Assembly: GCA_000447185.1 (NCBI GenBank) | Contig: KE647117.1 | Span: 33,706-64,869 of the forward strand | DNA length: 31,164 bases | DNA from: Vairimorpha apis BRL 01 | Lineage: Eukaryota; Microsporidia; Nosematidae | Direction of reading: 5' to 3' | Shown here: positions 20,774 through 30,034 of the stretch, piece after piece | How the letters are laid out: each line of letters begins with the position of its first letter | How positions within the stretch are numbered: the stretch's first letter is position 1 | Program-made: the position numbers and the translations under genes | Notes under the pieces: generated by a model | Databases searched by the model: none | Told to the model about the DNA's origin: nothing | Seen by the model: only the letters and a program-made list of their open reading frames with translations

Positions 20774-21962
20774 GATAATATTTATGTACTATAAATTTTT
20801 TTTAAACTATTATATAACTAAAAAAACCAATTAAAAATTACCATACTTATATTTAACTAATTTTAAATAAATAAACAATTTGTTTGAAAAAATAAATTGC
20901 AGAAAAATAATATACTTATAATTTTATAAAATTTATTCTTGTAAATAATATTTTTTAAAAAAACTTAAATATTCTGAATGTAATTTTACAAAGAAATTTT
21001 TTTTTCATATATATTGTAGATTTTTATATTTTAATTTATAATATCATTATCATTAGTCTAAAAATTTAGTTACAACAAAACCATATTTTTGTCTATATGA
21101 AATCCTGCTTTATTTAATTATAAAAATAATTTCTATTTAAATTTTTATATAAAAGGAATGTATTTTTTTAAGAATTATGTTTTTTATTTTTAAAAAAAAC
21201 TAAAAATATTTAAACAAAACACAATAAAATATAAAAAATTTCTCATAAAAATGTTTAATGAACATATATTCGATATAAAAATATTATTATAAAAAAAGTT
21301 TTGTAACAACATTTTTAAACTAATTTTTTTATGGCATAAATTATTTATTTAAATCTTTACAATTATTTAAATTTATAAAAAATATCATAATATAATATAT
21401 TTAAAATTATAAAATAACTATATATTTAAATATTTAAAATTAATATGGTTACTTTTAATTTTTATCTTAAATTTAAATTTTATACAAAACAAAAAAATTA
21501 AAAATATCTAAATTAATTTATTGATGATTGTCAATTATATTAAAATATTAATTATACAAATAAAACAGAAAAATTTTGATTATAAGTTTTATTCTCGTGT
21601 TGTAAAATCAATTACATTATGATAATAATGTTTTTTTTAACAAACATTATTATTTAAAATTTAAAATTTTATTATTTTTATAAATAAATAAACAATTTAT
21701 AATAACTACTTAATAAATATTAATTGTAAAAACTACGTATTTTAATATAAAAACAATGTTTGTAAATAATTTTAATTAGTATTCTTATTTAAATCATTTA
21801 ATTATCAAAATTTTTAGAATTTATCAGAATATTATAGCATATTTACAAAAAACTTAAAATTTTTTCAACATTTGAAGCTGACAAAAATTTTAAATGTTAA
21901 TTTTTATTAAAAATCATTGATAAATTAATATATAACTATTTGAAAAAAAAATTAGACATTTA
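20774..21962. other. Intergenic, no gene seen
   Basis: About 1.2 kb of A+T-rich DNA between two genes for predicted surface proteins on the same strand. No supported open frame or motif. Confidence 0.5.
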
Positions 21963-22861
21963 ATGAATAAATTTTTTATATGCCTACTTTTTAATTTTTC
22001 AACAATGAACCATTTATTAGAAAATCCTTATTATGATTTCATGATAAATGAAACTTACAAATATGATATAATTGGATTACATGTGTTTGAACATACACAA
22101 TGGTATAATTTAAATGTTATAGAAAGGGAAAAAATTATTAAAAAACAAAATTATGAATGTAATAATCGAAATGATGATGTATATAGGATTCAATTACAAT
22201 ATGAAGTACAAAATTTTTATATTATAATAATATGTTGTTCTTCTAAAAAAAGTTATATATTTGATACTCATATTGATTTAAAAAACCGAAAACAATCGTT
22301 TAAACGGTATGAATGTAAACATTTAGGAGATATAGTAAATTTAAGTTGTTCGACAGCAATTCATTTAGCCAGGTGTACATATAATATTTTAGAAATTGTA
22401 AATGTTCAAAAAGAGCATAAATTTAAAGAAATTTTTATTTTAGAAAAAGGAGTTACAAAATTATATATAAATAAAAATAATAAACAAGTTAATAAAAACA
22501 GTTTAAAAGATATAGATAATGATAATATATTTGATAACAGCTTTAATTTAAAAATCAAAAAAATATAGAGGATATAAAAATAGAAAAAATTTATCTAATG
22601 ATAAAATCGATTATAATAATAATGAAATAAAAAAGAATAACGTGAATTCTCAAAAAAATAACAAAGATATAAATGATATAAAAATAGAAAAAATTTTATC
22701 TAATGATAAAATCGGTAATACTAATGAAATAAAAAAAATAACAAAGATATTGGAAAATACATTATAATTTTTATAATTTTTTATTATTTTTATGTATAAT
22801 AACAGGAAATATTTTGTTTTTAAAAAAGCAAAACATATTGAAATTTATCAATAAAAATTAA
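21963..22861 (+). CDS. Predicted surface protein, 3' part broken by indels
   Basis: The intact frame runs to 22568 (201 residues). It starts with a probable signal peptide (MNKFFICLLFNFSTM) and continues with a Cys-containing, Asn/Lys/Ile-rich ectodomain (NYECNNRND, IIICCSSKK, RYECKHLGD, NLSCSTA, HLARCTYN). Sequence after the stop still looks coding in alternating frames: a Lys/Asn-rich stretch with a 40-nt direct repeat, then a hydrophobic run (FLLFLCIITGNILFL) and a basic end (KKQNILKFINKN) stopping at 22861. That end mirrors the single membrane helix plus basic tail of the gene at 20102, so I read the gene as about 300 codons with several single-base breaks after 22560. The two repeat copies differ by exactly one T, which directly exposes one of these breaks. 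Function is unknown. Confidence 0.6.
22571..22714 (+). repeat. 40-nt direct repeat inside a gene
   Basis: Copies at 22571-22609 (39 nt) and 22675-22714 (40 nt) both run from GATATAAAAATAGAAAAAA to TCTAATGATAAAATCG and differ only in the T run between (three versus four T). In frame the longer copy encodes DIKIEKILSNDKI. The duplication lies in the low-complexity stalk of the surface protein. Confidence 0.8.
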
Positions 22862-22957
22862 GCTAAACAATAAAAATCTTATTGTGTTTTATAGTTTTTT
22901 TCTTAATTATATGTTAAAAAATTATTTTATATTAATTTAAAATTGTTGTTATTCTTT
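22862..22957. other. Short spacer
   Basis: About 100 nt between the end of the predicted surface protein and the retroelement-like relic on the other strand. Nothing else is seen. Confidence 0.4.
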
Positions 22958-23250
22958 ATTTAAAGGTGAATTTTATTTTCTCTTTTGTTTATGCTAGTAT
23001 TAATCCTAGGCAAACAGTAGTTTATTGATCTGTTTCCTCGATTTTTGTTATCTTACCTCCTCTCCTGTACTCTATTAAAATGCTTTAAAAAGTCTTTTTA
23101 AATGTTATGGATTGAATGTAAGTTTCAATTCGGTCGATGATATCTAGTTCCTTTCTATGTTTAGAGAGATATTTAATCACTATACAGTCTCAAATTATCA
23201 CATATGATATTATATTTGTCTTACATCTATTTTATTACACATATTACATA
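22958..23250 (-). mobile_element. Retroelement-like relic, repeat copy 3
   Basis: This patch is clearly richer in G and C than its flanks. On the minus strand, pieces in shifting frames read CNMCNKIDVRQI, then DNLRLYSD, then KYLSKHRKELDIIDRIETYI, then EYRRGGKITKIEETDQ. A Cys-x-x-Cys block followed by an L-R-x-Y and R-H pattern resembles the spacer of non-LTR retrotransposon polyproteins like the one at 11847-12270, but every frame is interrupted. Its last 130 nt (23090 down to 22958) align with 13300-13430 on the plus strand, ending in CACCTTTAAAT versus TACCCTTAAAT. Family assignment is inference; the homology between copies is seen directly. Confidence 0.5.
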
Positions 23251-25531
23251 ATATGTATAAAGTAATATCTTATATTATATGTTTTATTAAAATTTTTTCT
23301 TAAATATTTTTGAGTAAAGAATTATTGTCAAATAAATGTTTAGTTTAATGGTAATAAAAATTATTCTTATTTATTTAAACTATTTTATAAAGCTTAATGT
23401 ATTGCTTATTAATACTAATTCAAAATACTATGAATATATATATTGGTGTGTTTTTTATAATTAAAATAGATTATAAATTTTTATATTCTTATTGTTTGGT
23501 AAAAAAATATTTATAATTGTTATAAATCATATGGTTACATTGTATGATAAAATGTAATCAAACGATCAACATTATAGTTCAATGAAGCTTTTATGTATAA
23601 CCGATAATTTTAACTTACTATAACCTAAATAAATCAAAAAAAATTAAATTACATATTGCAAGAATGTGTTTCGAATAAAGAGGTAGAAATTAGAGTAAAA
23701 AATGAAAATAAACGAATATAAAAAATAAAATACAATAAACTTGATGTGTTTATTATCTACAAATATATGAAAGAAATATTAAATGTTTGGTTATAAATTT
23801 AAAATTAACAAAAAAACAGTAAAAGTGAAAAAAAACATTAATATGATTGGTTTTTAATTTCTGTAATGTTATGCATGAATTAGATACAAGATAAAAATTA
23901 TATTATATGTCATGACATAGAAAGGTATGAGCTATCTCAAACAATATAAAAAAGAATTAAATAATAAACCACACATAAACATATGTTCAATTTAGAAATT
24001 TAACTTATTCTACAGTGTTATTAAATAATGAAATTTTTTATAGTTAACACATCATAGTGAAGAGACAAAATGGTAATGTTAATAGAATTGAAAACAAAAA
24101 TATGCACCAACCAAAATAAACCTATATTCATTCTTCACAAAAATAATACATGATCTTTTATAACTATTATACCTCAAATAAATGTTGTAATTAAAAAATG
24201 ATAATTAATAAATTTTTGATATTTTGAAATAATGATTAATTTTAGTTATATTATATATAGTTTTTAATTAAAATATATAAAAAAATTATTATTGAATAAT
24301 AAATATATGTATAATTGAAGAAAAAACTATTGATTATTTTTTAAAGTTTAAGAAATAATATACAAGATTTGTATTTATTATATTTTTTTTATATTAATAT
24401 TATTAAAAACTATTTTTGTATAATATAAGACTTAATGAATAATTTATATAGTAAATAAAAATAATATCTCAATTTAAACAACTATAAATCTAAAATATTA
24501 TAAATTTTAATTTATTAATGAATTAAAAATATAAACATTTTTATTAATTTTTATAAAAAATTTTAAAATTTATGTAAATAACGTTTTGAAAATCAAAGTA
24601 AATACTTTAAACAACATTAAAATATTCAAAAAATAATAAAATCAATAAATAAAATAATTAAAACACAATAAATTAATTTTAATTTTTATATTTTTGTAAA
24701 TAAAAATAGTTAAAATGTTAAATAATAAATCATTTTACGTAATTTTATTAACTAATTATTAGATTTTTACATTGATTAACATTTTATAAAACAAAAATTA
24801 AATAAATTTTTTTATGTAAAATTACAATATAATTATTAAAAAATTATGATTTTAATCACAAATTTTTATTTTCAAATAAATTTAAAAAAAATTTTTTAAA
24901 GAAAATATATTATACAAATAAGAATTTCTTAATTTTATAATATGTGTTTAAGCATATCAAATAAATAAATACATAAACTTTAATTTTATAATATATTTAT
25001 GAAATTAAGTATCTTAAGCTTTTTTATACATTAACATTAAAAATAATATCTTATCAAAATTACTTTTTTATTAAATAAAAATTTTGTTGCCAAAGAATGA
25101 GAAAATAAAAAATAAATTTTAATAAATCGATACATTAGTAAAAATTATACAAAAACAATAAATCATTATTTAAGAAAATCTAATAAGAATTAAAAATGTA
25201 GTTTAACAAAATAAATATTAAAATCTTTTGAGATGATTTAAAATTTAAAAATATAAGATTCTATTATTTTCATATTTCTATAAAATGTAAATAAATTAAA
25301 ATTATTAATAAAAAAAATTACATTAGAATTAATTATTTTTTAAAAAACCGAATATATTTTATGTTTATGTCATATTTAGTAAATAAGAAATTACTTAAAT
25401 ATTATTGTTATCAATTAAATTACAAAAATTTGCATAAGTAATTACATAAAAATACAAAATATTTTCCTAAAATTAAACAATTTAAATTATTTATAAAATG
25501 ACATAATACCCATATTTGTTTAAGAAAAAGT
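23251..25531. other. 2.3 kb without an intact gene
   Basis: Mostly A+T-rich noncoding sequence. Between about 23650 and 24170 the plus strand has a higher G+C share, and pieces of translation separated by many stops (LQECVSNKEVEIRVKNENKR, LDVFIIYKYMKEILNVW, ICHDIERYELSQ, then KRQNGNVNRIENKNMHQPK). This could be a long-dead gene or transposon body. The remainder up to DcpS shows nothing. Confidence 0.4.
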
Positions 25532-26311
25532 TCAAAATTTTGTGCTAATATTAATTTTTTTCATTGAATGCCATATATCACGCTTATAATAATTTTTATC
25601 AAGTTCTATATTATAAATAACATCTTCTAAAAGTCTTGCCCTTGTAACAGACATTGAAGGATCACCTTCTAAATTAATATTACAAATATGTAAATGCAAG
25701 TGATCATATGTAGGTTTATAGTGAAAAAAACATACAATGTCATTATAAGTAAGACCAAAATTTTTAATATTTTGAATTATGATATTTTTAGCATTGTATA
25801 ATAATTCTACACTGTCTAAATCTCTTATACTTTTTAAATTGCTATTTTTAAATATAATTAATAGTTGAATATTGTTTACATTTAAGCCATCCCATTTGTA
25901 ATTATTAATTAAAACCATACATTCATCTTGATAATATATTTTTTCATTAGTTTTACCTTCAAAAATATTTTTAATCCAATTCAAAGACATTTTCTCTGAT
26001 TGTTGCAAATATTCTGCATAAGTTTCTTTTTTAAAAATCATTTTTAAATTATATTTAATTAAATGTTCTGTTGTAGCTGGATAAACTAATCTATATTTGA
26101 ATGATAATGGTATGAAGGTAGAATAAACATAATATATGTCATTTTGATTAATTAATTCGTTTTTTTCATTTGAAATCTTGAAAAATTCTTCGTTATTTAT
26201 TTTTTTAAATGGAAAAATATAAATCGCAGGAACATTATTAATTAGTCCAAAAAAATATACATTTTGAACGTCATTACTTGTTTCTTTTAATTTAAAATTT
26301 TGAAATAACAT
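25532..26311 (-). CDS. DCPS: Scavenger mRNA decapping enzyme (DcpS/Dcs1)
   Basis: A HIT-superfamily hydrolase that cleaves the m7GpppN cap left after 3'-5' mRNA decay. The 259-residue intact frame carries VYPATTEHLIKY (about 77-88), the domain-linking segment of DcpS; SIRDLDSVELL (161-171), matching the family's R-D-L block; and the catalytic histidine triad HLHLH (His204, 206, 208) within FHYKPTYDHLHLHI. A DcpS-specific RARLLEDVI (224-232) follows. Human DcpS is 337 residues and yeast Dcs1 350, so the N-terminal dimerisation domain is shortened. In this family the central His is the nucleophile. The ATG at 26311 is preceded 8 nt upstream by CCCC in TATACCCC, a C-rich start-proximal signal of the kind described in microsporidia. 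Long gene-poor DNA lies on both sides. Confidence 0.95.
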   Translation of the reverse strand: MLFQNFKLKETSNDVQNVYFFGLINNVPAIYIFPFKKINNEEFFKISNEKNELINQNDIYYVYSTFIPLSFKYRLVYPATTEHLIKYNLKMIFKKETYAEYLQQSEKMSLNWIKNIFEGKTNEKIYYQDECMVLINNYKWDGLNVNNIQLLIIFKNSNLKSIRDLDSVELLYNAKNIIIQNIKNFGLTYNDIVCFFHYKPTYDHLHLHICNINLEGDPSMSVTRARLLEDVIYNIELDKNYYKRDIWHSMKKINISTKF

Positions 26312-26318
26312 TTTACTT

Positions 26319-26322
26319 GGGG
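26319..26322 (-). promoter_or_regulatory. CCCC start-proximal signal of DcpS
   Basis: On the minus strand TATACCCC ends about 8 nt before the DcpS ATG. Four consecutive C are rare in this DNA. Microsporidian genes in several genera are known to carry CCC-like or GGG-like motifs just before the start codon; applying that here is inference. Confidence 0.4.
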
Positions 26323-28440
26323 TATAAAAAATCTTCTAATTTACAAAAATTATGTATTTATATAAATAAATTATAATAAAGTATTATATTTTTGCATTAA
26401 AATTAAAGTTTTAAACTTAAAGTTTTTGCTATAAATTTATTTTAAAATTATGAAAATTCGTAATTATATCTAAAATTACAATTATCTAATTAAAAGAAAA
26501 AATAAATGTTAAAATATTTTATTACAATTTACGATCTATTAATTTATATATTATATAATTTATAAAAATTGAATATTTTTTTATTTTAAAAATTTAAACT
26601 TTTGTCATTATACTGTCAACTAAACTTTCAAAAAATTATATTTGTATTTTTTTTATTATAAAAATTAAACTTTTGAGAAATTTTATTAAGACTTAAAAAA
26701 TCAAATTAAAAATATACTTTAATTTTTTAAATTTATCAAAACTATTTTAAAGGTATAAAAATGATTATTAATTTTTTTAATTTTATATAATAATCATTTA
26801 CGTTAAAAAAATTTTTTTCTTAAGTTAAAAAGCTGCAGTTTTAAATTTTTTTATATTAAATTAAAATAAAATGAAATAACATAACATAGCACAACATAAA
26901 TTAATATCAATAATATTACTTACAATTATAAGTTACTTTATTTTGTAACATTCAAAATGTTTGTGTAATTTTTTTTAAAATTAAATATATAAATCAAGAC
27001 TTTTAAAAATAAAAATTTAAATCATTGACTTTTATTTTAAAGATTTTAATAATATATTATAAATAATTATTATATTTAAAAAATACGATCAAATTTAATA
27101 TATACAAATATTAAATTTGTAAAGTTTGAAAAATATAAATAAAATATTTTTTTGTTAAAAATGAGAGTTTAATATTTTTTTTTAAAAATTATAGTTTATA
27201 TATATAAAAATAGAAAATAATATAATAAATACATATAAATTATTTTTTAACTATGGTTTTTTGCATTACACAATAAATTATAAATATTTTAATGTTAATT
27301 ATGAAAAAATTAGATAATAAAATTTTAATTAATAAATTTTATATTTAAATATATTATTATAATCACCATTTTATAAATAATTTTTTTAATAAAGGCGGTA
27401 CAGTTTAATGCTATTATGTTTGCTTAAAATTTTTTTAAGTACAGTACTAATAGATCATTAAAAAAGATGCAATTATTATTACAATACTTTAATATTTAGT
27501 TAAATTGGTTAATGATAAAATTATAATCAGAACTTAATTTTTAAATTTTTTAGATTATTTTACAGATGTTGGTTTTAAATAACAAAACCTAATGTACAAA
27601 TAATTAAAAATAAAACATTTATAATTAGATTTTTATTTTGTTTGAATTAAAAAAAATACCAATATAGAACATAAAAATATAAAAATAATAAATATCATAA
27701 TAAAATACTTATTAATATAATTTTAAATGTTTTTTAAGTTTTTTAATTTACAAAAGATTATACTAAACTGAATTTTAACATATATTTAACAATAAAAAAT
27801 ACGAAAATTTTGTATATTTAAAATTAAAATAAAGAGTATATTTCTATCTCAAACTATTTTGATAATTTAAAAAAAAAAACTAAAAATTGTTATCGTCAAA
27901 ATGTTTACATATTGCAATCTATGTATTTTAAATGAATTATTTTTCTACTAAGATCACAATGAGATAATTTTTTTTGTTTATTTAACTTAAAAAACAAATG
28001 AAAATATAAAATAAAATGTTAATTTATAACTAGAAATAAATTTTTGTTTTCTTTTAAAAAAAATACAATAATTAGACAATAAAATTTGTTTTTTTATTAA
28101 AGAAATACATATTATTTTTTTGTGAAAATATAAATTTTTTATATCTTTAACAAAACGGTAAAAAAAATTATAAGTCTCAAATTATACATAATATTTATGT
28201 TTCTTTAAAACAAACATTGTATTCATGCTTTATTTTTATAAAATATACTATTTTATAAAAATTAAAATATACAAATAATATTGACATTTAAAACAAAAAT
28301 AACAAACAAAAATTTAAACATTTTATAAATATACATTTATTGGTTCAAATTTATTTTTCTGATAAAACAAATTAAAAATCTCCTTTTTTTCTTAAAACCA
28401 ATTAATATTATTTCAAATAAAATTTTTTTGTTTAATCCTT
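26323..28440. other. 2.1 kb gene desert
   Basis: A+T-rich DNA between the divergently transcribed DcpS and Dsk2 genes. There is a short G+C-richer island at about 27394-27456 (GGCGGTACAGTTTAATGCTA onward, with GTACAGT near both ends) that I cannot assign to a tRNA or other RNA. No supported open frame. Confidence 0.45.
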
Positions 28441-29208
28441 ATGAATATCATTATAAAACATTTGTTAAATAGTTACACTATAAATGTACACATATCAGAC
28501 ACATTAGAAGATATAAAAGACAAGATTAACAAAATACTTAATATTGAGCCAAAGAACCAAATTCTAATTTATAATGATAGAAAATTAACAGAAAATTATA
28601 AAAGATTAGTTGAAATGGATATTAAAGAAAATTCAGTTATATTGTTAAAGAAGAAGAAGGATATGAATATGGACTTTAATAAATTAAAAGATAATAATTC
28701 TGTGTCAAACAAAAGGAGTATGCCTAATTTTAATATGTCGAATATGAGTATGACAAACATCATGAAAATGTTTCCTAAATTAAAAGATGAAATTGATAAT
28801 TATCCACAATTTAAAGCAATGTTCAATAATCCTTCATTACAAGAAGATATGATGAATATGTCATCAAATTCTGATTATATGAAAGAACAGATGAGAAATT
28901 ATGATGTGGCTTTGGCTAGAATGGAAAACATGCCTGAAGGTTTTAATTTAATTAATAGTATGTTTAAAGATACACCTGATCCTACATTTCTGTTTGATAA
29001 TACTACATATAAAGAAGGTGAATCGATTTCCACTACTAATTCTAAACCTCTACCAGGAGATAATAAAAAAAATTATTTGTATGAATATAGAGAAGAAATG
29101 GCTTTATTAAGAGAAATGGGATTTTCAGATTCTCATGTTAATTTGAAAACACTTGTTAATTGTAATGGCGATGTTGATAAAACTATAGAAGAATTGATGA
29201 AAAATTAA
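28441..29208 (+). CDS. DSK2: Ubiquilin/Dsk2 proteasome shuttle factor
   Basis: Delivers ubiquitinated proteins to the 26S proteasome. The intact 255-residue frame has the full family layout. A ubiquitin-like domain occupies 1-72 (INVHISDTLEDIKDKI, LIYNDRKLTENYKRL). A Met/Asn-rich linker and an STI1-type central region follow at about 100-186, with the ubiquilin hallmark MRNYDVALARMENMPEGF (151-168) leading into MFKDTPDP. A C-terminal UBA domain at about 214-255 carries the MGF loop (226-228), then NCNGDVDKTIEELMKN. Yeast Dsk2 is 373 residues and human ubiquilins about 600, so this is a compact version with one STI1 region. The start is the first ATG and opens directly into the ubiquitin-like fold. 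It is transcribed alone. Confidence is high because all three domains appear in order. Confidence 0.95.
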   Translation: MNIIIKHLLNSYTINVHISDTLEDIKDKINKILNIEPKNQILIYNDRKLTENYKRLVEMDIKENSVILLKKKKDMNMDFNKLKDNNSVSNKRSMPNFNMSNMSMTNIMKMFPKLKDEIDNYPQFKAMFNNPSLQEDMMNMSSNSDYMKEQMRNYDVALARMENMPEGFNLINSMFKDTPDPTFLFDNTTYKEGESISTTNSKPLPGDNKKNYLYEYREEMALLREMGFSDSHVNLKTLVNCNGDVDKTIEELMKN

Positions 29209-30034
29209 ATAAAATCTTCGGTTTTATCAAATGTTTAAAATTTAAAGATATAATTCTTAATGTAATTATTTAATTTTTTAAAAAATATATATATTTTTAT
29301 GTACAATGTTACTATTTTTATAAAAAACTTTAGAAATAAAAATATATTACCTTTATTTTTAAATAATTTTTTGCATTTTTATAGTCACGATTATCTAATT
29401 ATTAAATTTTACACTTGAAATAAAATATATATTATACATTAAAGATTTAAACAATACAAATTTAAATAATATTGAATTTTTTCTTTGTATTTTAATATTT
29501 TTAAGTACGATAGAAATAAAAATTATTAAATTTAGACGTAATCAATTATTTTAATTCAAAATTTTTCTGTATATTTATAAAGTTTTTATTTTCAAATATA
29601 GTTTATTGTATAATTTTATTTTAAAAACCTAAGTAGAATAGTCAAATTATTAAATTTACATTCTTTTAAAATAGTATTTTAGAAATATTTTGATATTATT
29701 GCGAAAAAATTTTAAACTTATAGTTTATATGAATTTTAAAAATTATGCTTAATTATGAAAATAGATTGTTATAAATTATTAATTTTTATAAAGATAAAGA
29801 AAATTATATTTTTCATACAAAATTTATATTTTTATGAATAAAAATTATTAATATACACCAAAAAATTAGGAAAGAAATTAAATCCAATTATTAGTAAATC
29901 ATATTGTAAATTCTTATTTTTAAATCAATAAAATTATATTTAGAAATATTTTTGAATTTTGCTTAGAATAAATAAGAAAAAAATATTTTAAATTTCTTAG
30001 AATAACAAAACACAAATAATAGATAATATAAGAT
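29209..30034. other. Intergenic, no gene seen
   Basis: About 0.8 kb between the convergent Dsk2 and IQGAP genes, holding both 3' ends. It is A+T-rich with no supported open frame. Confidence 0.5.

Noticed and set aside
20092..28443. AATCCTT directly before the ATG of both the 20102 gene and Dsk2 as a shared start signal
   Set aside because: Only two genes share it, and the other starts in the window do not; it may be chance.
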